DNA of 64,000 nt. Origin: Blastomussa wellsi (Eukaryota; Cnidaria; Anthozoa; Scleractinia; Plerogyridae). The notes beneath the pieces are model-generated. The model ran no database searches. It was not told the origin of the DNA and worked only from the letters and a program-made list of their open reading frames with translations. Positions 21,153 to 29,085 of the stretch are shown in pieces; the stretch's first letter is position 1; each line of letters starts with the position of its first letter. Both the position numbers and the translations under genes were made by a program. Location of the stretch: assembly GCA_947652115.1 (NCBI GenBank), contig OX393561.1:10366376-10430375 (forward strand), given 5' to 3'.

Positions 21153-21416
21153 TTAAGAGTTCAATTTATCGAAGGCCTCTGCCCATCTCAGCAAATCGAC
21201 CCACAAAGAAAGCACTTCAGGGTCATCTGAAGTAGCATCCCAGGATATCTGAATTATCCTATCAAGGAACCACGGCCCATCTTCAATCAGATCAACCATG
21301 TCTTGGTAACGGGTACCTTTGCAATTTTCTTTATCTGCGTCCAACTTCCATTCCATCAAAGCAGTCGCTTCTTCATATGTGTCCAACAACAGTTGCTTTT
21401 CAACTCTCTCACTCAT
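21153..21416 (-). CDS. left copy of small acidic helical protein ORF1
   Basis: An 87-residue frame from the ATG at 21416. It shares with the right copy (33709) the LLxDTYxEATxLMExK start, DANKENCKG-like centre and DPEVxSLWxDLLRWAEAF end. No known domain is recognised; the sequence suggests an all-helical protein. The cassette of ORF1 plus ORF2 occurs in both arms in opposite orientation. Confidence 0.75.
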   Translation of the reverse strand: MSERVEKQLLLDTYEEATALMEWKLDADKENCKGTRYQDMVDLIEDGPWFLDRIIQISWDATSDDPEVLSLWVDLLRWAEAFDKLNS

Positions 21417-21619
21417 CCTCAAAGGGTAACTGGTGGTGTGGGATGGAAAGCGAATGCCTTATATACATTCAAAGCAGGTCACGTGATACCAAGGGTATGG
21501 GGGATGGGGGTATCCCCCCCCTATGAGAGGTTCAACACGCTATATAAGGAACTCACTTGTTGAAGAACAAATTTTTTTAATTGCAAACGATGTACAACAA
21601 TTGTCAATAAAAGACTTTA
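21417..21619. promoter_or_regulatory. putative promoter region of the left cassette
   Basis: CCTTATATACATTC (minus-strand TATATAAGG) near 21460 and the conserved GTAACTGGTGGTGTGGGATGG leader match the region upstream of the right cassette. The G-rich GGGGGATGGGGG run at 21500-21515 also has a counterpart at 33530. Confidence 0.5.
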
Positions 21620-21985
21620 TTACAACTTGAGTTTTTTCTTGGCTTGCATGATACGTCTCACGATACGTTCTGTCATGGTTTTCTTGCCGGGTAACTTGTT
21701 GATCGCACTTATCATCTTAGCGTCCGCTACCCACTTGTCTTGTAGGTTCTTGGCACGAGAATAATCGATGTCGTGGGTTCTTGCAATCCGATCCAGACGA
21801 TTGATGCCCTTGTCGCCTCGTTTGAGTCTCTTTTTCAAATGAGTGCCAGGTCCCATGAACTGATATCCGGGCCAATGAAATTCCATGCCGGTTTTTGCCA
21901 GTAATTTCTGGATGTCGAATCCCCCTTCACTAGTCGTCGTCTTCCTCTTCCTCGTACGACTCTTCTTCTTCGTCGGTTTCGTCAT
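21620..21985 (-). CDS. phospholipase A2-like (parvovirus VP1u-type) virion protein
   Basis: A 121-residue protein. A basic N-terminus is followed by YQFMGPGTHLKKRL, with the calcium-loop GPG at 45-47, RGDKGINRLD, and the catalytic-type ARTHDIDY (His71-Asp72). This matches the PLA2 domain of parvovirus coat N-termini, which helps virions cross endosomal membranes; such domains are known in Polinton/adintovirus genomes. It overlaps the upstream frame by 56 bases. Confidence 0.8.
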   Translation of the reverse strand: MTKPTKKKSRTRKRKTTTSEGGFDIQKLLAKTGMEFHWPGYQFMGPGTHLKKRLKRGDKGINRLDRIARTHDIDYSRAKNLQDKWVADAKMISAINKLPGKKTMTERIVRRIMQAKKKLKL

Positions 21986-22595
21986 ACTCGGGCTCTAAAG
22001 GACGTCTCAGTTTCTTGCCTTTGTGCCAATCTTCCCACTCGGGTGCCGGTTTCAATCGCTCGGCTTCTGTTTTTCTCTTCCTCTTGAACAGACCTGTCAG
22101 TTTTTCTTTGAAAGTCGTTTTTGGTGGTCCTTGGTCTGCGTGGGACGTGGACGGTGTGGCAGGTTGTCGTTTGATCGTTTTCTTGCGTGGAACTGATTTG
22201 GATTGCGTCGAGGATTCCTTTTTAACCACGACGGCGGGCGTTGCTGCTGTTGCTGCTGCAGCAGCTGTCGCCTTGTTGGCTTTGACGATTTGTTTCAGCA
22301 TGTTTTCCAAAGGGGCGTTTAAGAGTACGTCGTCGTCCTCGTCGTCATCGTCGGGTGCACTGCGAACGGTCACGGGTCCTCGTCGGATGCGTCGGCCGAG
22401 TTTACCCACTTCCTTGGCAATCGGTTTGGTTTTCTTCACGGCCAGACCCGGAGGTAAGTGTTTCTCCAACAATTGTTTCTCGGCAGACAATCGAGCCGCC
22501 TTGTTCAATAGCGCGCTCTGTGTCAACTTGCCTTTGTAGTGGTTCGTCAATCGGTCGAACTCCGAGGACGGGATCATGAGCACTTCTCGCGTCAT
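21930..22595 (-). CDS. Polinton hypothetical protein with acidic tail
   Basis: 221 residues from the ATG at 22595. The N-terminal ~50 residues are helical (SSEFDRLTNHYKGK), followed by an Asp-rich patch, an Ala run (18 of 22 Ala/Thr), Lys/Arg-rich linkers and a strongly acidic end. No domain is recognised. Position and overlaps suggest a virion or assembly factor expressed with the capsid genes. Confidence 0.6.
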   Translation of the reverse strand: MTREVLMIPSSEFDRLTNHYKGKLTQSALLNKAARLSAEKQLLEKHLPPGLAVKKTKPIAKEVGKLGRRIRRGPVTVRSAPDDDDEDDDVLLNAPLENMLKQIVKANKATAAAAATAATPAVVVKKESSTQSKSVPRKKTIKRQPATPSTSHADQGPPKTTFKEKLTGLFKRKRKTEAERLKPAPEWEDWHKGKKLRRPLEPEYDETDEEEESYEEEEDDD

Positions 22596-22833
22596 CGGCA
22601 CACTCCTGGCACAACTCGCGCGTTTTACCTTCGGCGACGACTCTGCAGTCGGGACACAAACGTTCGTCCGCGTACTTCCAGGAGGTGTGTTGGCGGCGTA
22701 GATCGTGGTAGGCTTTATACCAATGGTCTCTGTTTTCTTCCACGCGTTCCAAACGTTCTCGTAGCTCTCTCGTTTCCGACAATAGGTAGGCCACGCGTTG
22801 CTTCCACCCTTTTAACCGCTCTTGCAGTGACAT
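22402..22833 (-). CDS. coiled-coil protein with CxxC pairs
   Basis: 143 residues from the ATG at 22833. Residues ~5-50 form a heptad-like helix (LLSETRELRERLERVEENR), then two metal-knuckle pairs, CPDC and CQEC. The last ~60 residues overlap the next gene in another frame and are less certain as protein. Function unknown. Confidence 0.5.
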   Translation of the reverse strand: MSLQERLKGWKQRVAYLLSETRELRERLERVEENRDHWYKAYHDLRRQHTSWKYADERLCPDCRVVAEGKTRELCQECADDARSAHDPVLGVRPIDEPLQRQVDTERAIEQGGSIVCRETIVGETLTSGSGREENQTDCQGSG

Positions 22834-23141
22834 GCTTTGAAGACGTTGCGTAGACCGTTCCAAAACCCGCTGCCTTGTTGCTTCAACAGTTGTTCGCGTC
22901 GTCGTTTGACCGAGTGTTTGCGTTTGGCCAGTTCGCGTAGTTTTGTTTTATGAGGTCGTAACTTCTGTATCGCTCGTTCGCTCACCGGGATGTTTCTCTT
23001 GAGCAGATTCAAGACCATTTCGCTGACGGCGTTGATCTGATCGGCATTGGCGTGCATCAACATGTCTTGTCGCCTGTACCGGTCCGCCTCGTTCAGGATG
23101 GACGTCAGGAAACGTTTCTCCTTACGTAACAGTCTCATCAT
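22812..23141 (-). CDS. small basic Polinton protein
   Basis: 109 residues. It has a helical RRQDMLMHANADQINAVSEM segment, then LLKRNIPVSERAIQKLRPHK and a basic KRRREQLLKQQGSGFWNGL end. The last motif resembles the (L/Q)xGxG-type processing sites of adenain-like proteases. This family recurs in Polintons beside the capsid genes; its role is not known. Confidence 0.6.
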   Translation of the reverse strand: MMRLLRKEKRFLTSILNEADRYRRQDMLMHANADQINAVSEMVLNLLKRNIPVSERAIQKLRPHKTKLRELAKRKHSVKRRREQLLKQQGSGFWNGLRNVFKACHCKSG

Positions 23142-23320
23142 ACTTCCCACGGAGCAGAGCGTCTTTTGTAACTACCCGTGACACCCTTTGCACCCATTCT
23201 TTTATACCTCTTGTCCTTTCCGAGTTTGTACCCGATCGTCGCAGCGTTCTTGAGTATACTGAGCAATGCACCGCCTCGTTGTCGTCTTCTGCGTCGTGTT
23301 TTAGTCCTCCTCCTTTTCAT
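23138..23320 (-). CDS. basic core-like peptide with RGG site (adenovirus pX/mu-like)
   Basis: 60 residues. An Arg/Lys-rich head ends QRGG, followed by a hydrophobic ALLSILKNAATIGYKLG stretch. This is the layout of precursor core peptides cut by the adenovirus-type protease after GG. Overlaps its neighbours by 4 bases on each side. Confidence 0.6.
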   Translation of the reverse strand: MKRRRTKTRRRRRQRGGALLSILKNAATIGYKLGKDKRYKRMGAKGVTGSYKRRSAPWEV

Positions 23321-23604
23321 CTCACAAAACCTTTTACGATGCGCGAGATGACTTTGGCCTGTTTCTTGGCTCCAGAACTCAATTGGGACCGCGTGAGGGG
23401 TTTTCGTTTTCTTTTTCTTCTTCTTCTTTCTAACGCCTCCAATCCTTTTTTCGCACCGTACCCTGCAGCTCCGGACAGAGCACCCGCTGCTATGGCCTTT
23501 CCTCCGGCCACCAAAGCTGGAATGAGTGCCGCCAGGGGAAAGAGTCCTCCTTTTTGTCTCTTTCGCGTTGTTCTTCTACCACGACCTGTTCGTCTCCCCT
23601 TCAT
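23317..23604 (-). CDS. basic/amphipathic core-like peptide (pX-like)
   Basis: 95 residues. A basic head ends KRQKGG, then an Ala/Gly-rich hydrophobic segment (LFPLAALIPALVAGGKAIAA) and a basic tail. The KGG|L junction is a likely protease site. Probably DNA-condensing or membrane-active in the virion, by analogy with adenovirus pX/pVI. Confidence 0.62.
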   Translation of the reverse strand: MKGRRTGRGRRTTRKRQKGGLFPLAALIPALVAGGKAIAAGALSGAAGYGAKKGLEALERRRRKRKRKPLTRSQLSSGAKKQAKVISRIVKGFVR

Positions 23605-23619
23605 TGCCTAAACTGATTC

Positions 23620-24147
23620 TCACACCGTCGTGCTCTCGCCTTTATCCACGTGATCGTAACGAAATGTTTTTTCGTAGTCTCGCATGCACTTGTCGGACAC
23701 GGGCGGGGTGAAATCGGTGATGGTGTCGTCCAAGGTTTGCATCTTGATTAAGAATCCGTCCAACTCGTCCATGGGGAGACCTCGTGCGTAGGTTCTCAAC
23801 TCGATTAACGTCTTGTCGTAGGTGGTGTAGGCAAAACGACACATGTCGACTTTAGACGAAAACTTTTTAAAATCGTTCCATCCCTTGACCACGGTACCTG
23901 CCGCCGACAAACAAGCGATCAGGATACTGTTTTCCAACACAGAACCCACGACGATGCCTGCTGCCACTACGATTAAAGCCAACGCGTTCAAACAACCGTG
24001 ACACCGTTTGAAATGGTAAAACATCTGACGATGACACCACCATTGACGATGGTAAAACGCAAAGAGTCCGTCCAACTTGTACAATAATTTACGGTCCAAG
24101 GGGCACTTGGCGTGGGTCCCGTTCAAGAGTGAGACTTGTCGTTCCAT
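23620..24147 (-). CDS. two-transmembrane protein, SLATT-like
   Basis: 175 residues. Two hydrophobic segments (LNALALIVVAAGIVV and ILIACLSAAGTVV) are separated by a short turn and followed by a long helical domain (KVDMCRFAYTTYDKTLIELR). The layout is like the 2-TM SLATT family, known as membrane effectors and in some mobile elements. Homology is judged by eye only. Confidence 0.6.
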   Translation of the reverse strand: MERQVSLLNGTHAKCPLDRKLLYKLDGLFAFYHRQWWCHRQMFYHFKRCHGCLNALALIVVAAGIVVGSVLENSILIACLSAAGTVVKGWNDFKKFSSKVDMCRFAYTTYDKTLIELRTYARGLPMDELDGFLIKMQTLDDTITDFTPPVSDKCMRDYEKTFRYDHVDKGESTTV

Positions 24148-24148
24148 C

Positions 24149-24754
24149 TCAATCGCTCACTCGCGTAGAAGTGCGTCGCACGCTGGGTCTGCCTCCGTCT
24201 TTGTAGGTCGTGGTGATGGTGTTGGTGGTCGTGATGCCTGCGATGCGTCGTCCAGCTGCCGATTGACTTTGATCGTTTAACAACAGTTGTAATTGTCGCT
24301 GCAAGTCGTCTTGATTCATTCTCGGCGGTCTTCTAGGTGTACTGTTGTTGCTGCTGCTGCTGCTACTACTACTGCTACTCGAGGGAAGACGCCTACGAGG
24401 GCTCTTGTGCGGGACCGTGGGTCTCGCGGGTTGTGTACCTACGCCTGCCGGAGAAGGAGTCGAGAAAACGGGTGCGGGTGGAGAACCTACGCCAGGCGTG
24501 CCGTAGGCGTTTTGCATCATCTGGTCCACGTGTGCGGGACTCAAGGCAGCCATGATGTCTTGGTCTTGTAGGTCGTCCATGGCCTGCAACTGTTGACGAT
24601 CCACTGCAGACGGATCCAAACGATCCAAATCGACGGTGTCGATGGGATGAGGGCTCAAAGGCGACATGTTTAACGCCATGTGAATGAGATCTCCCATCGA
24701 CGGTACGTCGGGAGATCTGCCCACGCCCACCGAAGGTAACACTTCCTCAGCCAT
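24149..24754 (-). CDS. Polinton protein with Ser/Pro linker and conserved Thr-rich end
   Basis: 201 residues. A mostly disordered N-terminal half, a Ser homopolymer, then MNQDDLQRQLQLLLNDQ and the Thr-rich GITTTNTITTTYKDGG end. The C-terminal motif looks like the conserved part and may be a capsid-associated strand. It overlaps the next frame by 8 bases. Confidence 0.55.
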   Translation of the reverse strand: MAEEVLPSVGVGRSPDVPSMGDLIHMALNMSPLSPHPIDTVDLDRLDPSAVDRQQLQAMDDLQDQDIMAALSPAHVDQMMQNAYGTPGVGSPPAPVFSTPSPAGVGTQPARPTVPHKSPRRRLPSSSSSSSSSSSNNSTPRRPPRMNQDDLQRQLQLLLNDQSQSAAGRRIAGITTTNTITTTYKDGGRPSVRRTSTRVSD

Positions 24755-24950
24755 CGCGTAACGAGTGAATCAATTCTCTGAAGTGAGTCTCGTTATATGC
24801 TCGTACCAGATCGTCCACGTCCTCCCACGTCTTACATGTCGTCACCAATCGCGTCATGGCGTCGCGATCCATGTCGTCGGGCCTCATCTGGCTCAAGTGT
24901 CGCCTGCATCGGTGCAGGAACCTGCACCACGACACGTCGCGTAGCTGCAT
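24747..24950 (-). CDS. small Polinton protein, unknown
   Basis: 67 residues from the ATG at 24950, with a helical CKTWEDVDDLVRAYNETHF end. It sits 9 bases after the ATPase stop and overlaps the following gene, which supports it being translated. Confidence 0.5.
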   Translation of the reverse strand: MQLRDVSWCRFLHRCRRHLSQMRPDDMDRDAMTRLVTTCKTWEDVDDLVRAYNETHFRELIHSLRDG

Positions 24951-24959
24951 CACAGATAG

Positions 24960-25622
24960 TTATGGGTCCTCGTCTTCTTCGAACTGATAACATCGCACGT
25001 ATCCCTCGTCTTTTAACAAGTGGCTGAGGAGTCGTCGATCGTCGCTGCTGGCAGGATGCAAGTCCAAGACCATGTAACCGAAAGGCTTGTCCGTCACTCG
25101 TCTGTACCTGTCGTGCACGTCTTTCCACTTATTCGGAAACGCTTGAAGCACCAAGTTTCGAAATCCCAATTGGTTGCGAGGGTTCTTGAACGCTACCACG
25201 TAATGCGCGTTTCTGGAAATGCTCTTGGCGTACTTGCCGGGCGGGAACATGTCTTGACACAAGTACAACACCGTGATGTTTTGATGATGAGAGTGTTTGG
25301 TGAATAGATCGAGCACGCGTTTGTCGCTGCCTCCTTCGTCCATCAAATCGTCCATCACCAGTACACCTCCTTTGGGAAACCACTTTTTCAAATCGTTCGT
25401 GTCTGGAATGCCTTCGTGGAATTTGATGCCTCTTCGCTGCATGTCCTCGAATTTGTCCTGCCACGCGCCGTAACAGTATCGTACGACCTGGGGAGACGAC
25501 CCGAACAAGTCGGCGTTTTCCGTCAAGAGTTTGGAAGTGAAGACCGTCTTACCGCAGCCCGACGGTCCCACGATCAAGATGCTGCACGGACAGTTGAAGG
25601 TGAACGCTTCACCTCGATCCAT
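24960..25622 (-). CDS. A32-like/FtsK-HerA genome-packaging ATPase
   Basis: 220 residues. Walker A is GPSGCGKT at 19-26; Walker B is GGVLVMDDLMDE with Asp91-Asp92; a sensor-type YLCQDMF follows and then SRNAHYVVAFKNPRNQ. This is the standard Polinton/adintovirus packaging motor that pumps DNA into capsids. Full length and intact. Confidence 0.92.
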   Translation of the reverse strand: MDRGEAFTFNCPCSILIVGPSGCGKTVFTSKLLTENADLFGSSPQVVRYCYGAWQDKFEDMQRRGIKFHEGIPDTNDLKKWFPKGGVLVMDDLMDEGGSDKRVLDLFTKHSHHQNITVLYLCQDMFPPGKYAKSISRNAHYVVAFKNPRNQLGFRNLVLQAFPNKWKDVHDRYRRVTDKPFGYMVLDLHPASSDDRRLLSHLLKDEGYVRCYQFEEDEDP

Positions 25623-25660
25623 AGATACAGAGTGACTACAGGGTTCGTTTTCACACCTCT

Positions 25661-26233
25661 TTATTCGAAAAACAAATGATTTACACCACCGTGCGATCGC
25701 ACGGTGTTCTGAACGTGAGGTCGTTTACAAACATCTTGCCATCCTAAGGCTCTTACTATTTTTTCTCGTAACATCTGGCCTACTTGGTGGTCGTTGGCCG
25801 CGTAATCGTGTTTGGAGAAACGATTTACAAAGTATTGCATGCTTTCGTTTCTGGCTTTCGAACTCAAATACAACAGGGCGTAATCGCCGCAACTCTTGCT
25901 GAACAGTGACTGTAAACTCTGTTCGTTTCGGATCACGTACTTCCAATGTGTCTTTAACCACGCTTGCAACGGTCCCGCGGTCTGGTACGCCTCCAGAGGT
26001 AACGCGTAACTGTCCATCACCTCGCACACGTTGCCTTCGGTCCACAGGGAGATCCAATGGCGACCCGGTAAGTCGGACGGATCCGTGTTGACGATGTAAC
26101 CCCGAGGCACGTCTTTGCGAGGGGTCGACGGTAATTCGTCGCAGGCCACGGTCCCGTGAAAATGCGGTTTCAACATGGGGTCTGCTTCTGCCAAATGGTC
26201 CAACTGCACGTTGTTTAGGGCCACGCGTTCCAT
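25661..26233 (-). CDS. adenain-like (C5/Ulp1 fold) maturation cysteine protease
   Basis: 190 residues. The triad is visible: His59 in GRHWISLW, Asp74 in CEVMDSYALP, oxyanion Gln near 105-108 and Cys115 in KSCGDYALLYL. It would cut capsid and core precursors after GG-type sites, which occur in four small basic proteins of this element. Its ATG overlaps the capsid gene's stop (ATGA). Confidence 0.92.
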   Translation of the reverse strand: MERVALNNVQLDHLAEADPMLKPHFHGTVACDELPSTPRKDVPRGYIVNTDPSDLPGRHWISLWTEGNVCEVMDSYALPLEAYQTAGPLQAWLKTHWKYVIRNEQSLQSLFSKSCGDYALLYLSSKARNESMQYFVNRFSKHDYAANDHQVGQMLREKIVRALGWQDVCKRPHVQNTVRSHGGVNHLFFE

Positions 26234-27627
26234 CAGCGTTCGTACACGTTGTACAGGACGGCTTTGTTGGCGTCGACTTCTAACAAGTTTTCGAATTCAC
26301 CGTACACCACGACGGTGATGTTGACTCCTGGATTGGCACCGAAATTCAGGACCAGCTGCACCTCTCCGCTCTGTTTGGGATTCAACACGGGACTGTCCAA
26401 ACATCCGTTGGCCGCGTTGTCAAATACGAACAGCGTGCTGTTCCTGCCTTGTCCCCATTCCTCGCTCCTCACCATGTTTCCTTTCTTTCGGCACAGACAC
26501 CCCGTGGCTTGCAGGAACCTGAAGTATCCTCTCAGATCCTTGCTGTCGTCGTCGTGCACCAGTTCCAACGTCTCGTACGGGTACTCTTCTCCTCTCACCA
26601 ATTGACGAATGCTGCTCAAACCGAATTTCTGGAAATTGAAGGGGTTGGTGACCAACGTGCCGGTGAAAGCCGCCGTCGACACCATACCCACCACCAAACG
26701 ATTGGGGATGCGTCCTTGAAACAGGTTGTTGATCTCGAAGCGTTGTTGGTTGCCTTGCATGTTGTAGGTCCTGATTTCACCTCTCACGGTGGTGTAGCTG
26801 ACGGGTTTCCGGGTCGTTCTCTGTTTGTTTTCCAATTCCAAGTACACGGAGGGATTGAGTCTCAGTTGACAGAGGTACAGTCTGACTTTGACGTCTTGGC
26901 TGGTGAGTCGAGCCGCAGGTTGCCCTGCGACACCCACGGTGAACAGATCTGGGTTGTTGAAGTACATCTGGATCTGGAGTTGCACGCCTGGCACCAAGAC
27001 CTTGTCCATGTGAAACACTTCGATGTGGGGCGTGAAGCGCAACACGTGCACAGTACCTCCTAGGTACTTGGCTCTTTCGGCTTTCAGGGCTTTCACGGTT
27101 TCTTGTTGAGTGGTAGTCAGAGCTTCGAAGTCGGCGTGAGGCGCGGCATCGTCCAGGTTGTTGGCCGTCAACGTGTTAGGACAGTCGATGCCGTTGTACC
27201 AGCCTTGAGGTTTCAAGATGGTGTCGCCGTCGTCTCTGTCGTGGTTCAGCAACGTTTCGAGGTAGGCCTTGTAATGGTACGTGTCGGTCTGAGGACTGAT
27301 CAAGGTTCCGTTGAGTTCGACGTTGATCTGTTTGAACAAGGTGTGCGCCAAGTTGTTGACGGGAAACACGTTGTCTGCCGCTGCGTAATTGGTACCGTCC
27401 GCCGCTTTCTTCAACCTCAATTCCACTTCGAAGAAACTGCGACTCAAATCGATGTAATCTTCTTGCGGATCGACCTGAAAGTCCACGGGGTTGATTCCTG
27501 TGGTAAAGGTCTGGATGGGCACCATGCGAAAACTGGAGATGCTGACATCGGTGGGTGGGACGCGGAACAGATCCAATTTGGGATTGGACGCGCCCGTCGA
27601 TCCGGTCAGAGGCACGAGATCTGTCAT
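26233..27627 (-). CDS. major capsid protein, double jelly-roll type
   Basis: 464 residues, similar in length and motifs to Polinton major capsid proteins (the F54H12.2-like family): SFRMVPIQTFTTGINPVDF, DYIDLSRSFFEVELRL, NNLAHTLFKQINVELNGTLI and the TYHYKAYLETLL stretch. It should form the pseudo-hexagonal capsomers. It is intact, starts ATG, and overlaps the next frame by 4 bases. Confidence 0.9.
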   Translation of the reverse strand: MTDLVPLTGSTGASNPKLDLFRVPPTDVSISSFRMVPIQTFTTGINPVDFQVDPQEDYIDLSRSFFEVELRLKKAADGTNYAAADNVFPVNNLAHTLFKQINVELNGTLISPQTDTYHYKAYLETLLNHDRDDGDTILKPQGWYNGIDCPNTLTANNLDDAAPHADFEALTTTQQETVKALKAERAKYLGGTVHVLRFTPHIEVFHMDKVLVPGVQLQIQMYFNNPDLFTVGVAGQPAARLTSQDVKVRLYLCQLRLNPSVYLELENKQRTTRKPVSYTTVRGEIRTYNMQGNQQRFEINNLFQGRIPNRLVVGMVSTAAFTGTLVTNPFNFQKFGLSSIRQLVRGEEYPYETLELVHDDDSKDLRGYFRFLQATGCLCRKKGNMVRSEEWGQGRNSTLFVFDNAANGCLDSPVLNPKQSGEVQLVLNFGANPGVNITVVVYGEFENLLEVDANKAVLYNVYER

Positions 27628-27821
27628 CGTTTTCGTTTGCGTTGACGTCTAGGAATGAACGTACCTCCGCGTTGACCTCGCTTTTTTATAGGATACTGTC
27701 GCTGCAGTTGTTTCACCAAGTCAGTCCAAGGAAATCGAGCGGCGCCGCCGGACCAAAGCGTCCCACCTCGTTGACTTATTTTCCTTATCCGTTTCACGCG
27801 TCTGGAATAGATGGGATTCAT
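27624..27821 (-). CDS. basic peptide with two RGG processing-like sites
   Basis: 65 residues, over a third Arg/Lys. SQRGGT and GQRGGT lie about 35 residues apart and look like tandem adenain-type sites that would release a short internal peptide. Probably a DNA-binding core peptide. Confidence 0.55.
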   Translation of the reverse strand: MNPIYSRRVKRIRKISQRGGTLWSGGAARFPWTDLVKQLQRQYPIKKRGQRGGTFIPRRQRKRKR

Positions 27822-28069
27822 CACGAACCAAACAGATCGTTGAGGCCTCTCTTGAGTCTCTTGCTGGCTTCTCTTTCTATCTTACGTTTCACCGTGCGTT
27901 TCGCTCCTCTCTTGGCTCCGGCCACGGCAGCGGAAATGTTGACGGGTAGACCCAACGGACCCCTTTTTAAACCTCGCCAACCTTCTCGGGCGGTCGAGGA
28001 AAGGATGTCTTTGAAGAAACCGGTGCCGTCTTGGTCGGGTACGTAGCGCGTCAAACTACCTCCTCTCAT
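27821..28069 (-). CDS. small basic virion-like protein
   Basis: 82 residues beginning MRGGSLTRYVPD and ending in a Lys/Arg-rich helix. An N-terminal RGG and the position between capsid genes suggest a core or cement protein. Its ends overlap both neighbours by 1-4 bases. Confidence 0.55.
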   Translation of the reverse strand: MRGGSLTRYVPDQDGTGFFKDILSSTAREGWRGLKRGPLGLPVNISAAVAGAKRGAKRTVKRKIEREASKRLKRGLNDLFGS

Positions 28070-29085
28070 TCTCGCTTGAAATGCAACGTCAAGATGGTCC
28101 TGCCTCCACCGAATTTCGTAAGGGTTCCGTTCGTCTCGGACACTTGCGTTTCGATAATGTCCAAGGTGTCCTTGCGCACCGGAATATATTGTACGTGGAG
28201 CGGTTCGAAGTAGGCGTTGCCTCGTCCTTTTCTCACGTAGTTGACTTCTCGCAATAGATCGGTGACTTGATCGCCCACCACGGAACTCTGTGCCACGTCC
28301 GAGTACACGATCAACGAACGCGATGCCTCTCCTATCACTTTTTGAAAGGCTCTATTGAAGTTGACGAATCGCCAATTGCACAAGCAACTCAAGTACAACT
28401 TTCCGTCTTTGAGGCGCCAGAATGAGGCCTCTTCTCCATCTTCTTTGGGTACGTCTGCAGGATTGGGTATCTGGGTGGCGTAGTGTTCCTCCTTCAGGTT
28501 TGGTCCGAGCACGATGTCTCCGTTCTCTTCTCTCTTGACCCAATCCATGTAAAAAGCCAACTTTTCGTTGAACATCATTTTGAAAACGGCGTCGGCATAG
28601 AGAATGTTCAACTGGGAATTGTCCAACAACAACTCGTCTCCTTCCCACGTGAAGGTGTATTCCAATTTCATTCGATTCGTAGGATCCCGTGTCAAGTCAT
28701 TGTGGCTGCGTTTGGAATTGGTCACTTGATCAAACTTAAAAATCAAGGCTTTCACGAAACTGAGACCGTCCACGATGTTCTCGTCGTAAAGGATGTCGTC
28801 GAACGCCAACTCTGTGGATCGTTCTTCCACCTTCAGTCTACTTCCACCAACTTTCGTTTTGGCCAACCACTTGACGCTCAGGAGAGGACAGTTCAAGGAT
28901 TTGAATTTCGTCAAGTCGATCTTGGCATCGGGTAAGGAAATGCTGCTCAATCCCACTTTCCAACCTTGTCCTTCCAAACGAATGGGATTGGGTAGTCGCA
29001 CCTTGAAGTGATTGTTCGCGTTGTCGGGATATTCGCGACGACTGCTGTCGCTGGGTAACGTGAGGTAAAACTCTTCACCAGGCAT
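28066..29085 (-). CDS. penton/minor-capsid-like protein, paralogue A
   Basis: 339 residues. The N-terminal FYLTLPSDSSRREYPDN...GWKVGLSSISLPD signature is typical of the Polinton minor-capsid family. The C-terminal VQYIPVRKDTLDIIETQV and ILTLHFK strands are shared with the next gene. Overlaps it by 11 bases. Confidence 0.78.
   Translation of the reverse strand: MPGEEFYLTLPSDSSRREYPDNANNHFKVRLPNPIRLEGQGWKVGLSSISLPDAKIDLTKFKSLNCPLLSVKWLAKTKVGGSRLKVEERSTELAFDDILYDENIVDGLSFVKALIFKFDQVTNSKRSHNDLTRDPTNRMKLEYTFTWEGDELLLDNSQLNILYADAVFKMMFNEKLAFYMDWVKREENGDIVLGPNLKEEHYATQIPNPADVPKEDGEEASFWRLKDGKLYLSCLCNWRFVNFNRAFQKVIGEASRSLIVYSDVAQSSVVGDQVTDLLREVNYVRKGRGNAYFEPLHVQYIPVRKDTLDIIETQVSETNGTLTKFGGGRTILTLHFKRE

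Noticed and set aside
22015..22539. 174-codon plus-strand frame in the Polinton
   Set aside because: It mirrors the acidic/Ala-rich minus-strand gene; Ser, Val and Leu runs are complement artefacts.
26449..27645. Plus-strand frames opposite the major capsid gene
   Set aside because: GC-rich coding DNA leaves the opposite strand open by chance; the minus-strand protein has clear capsid motifs.
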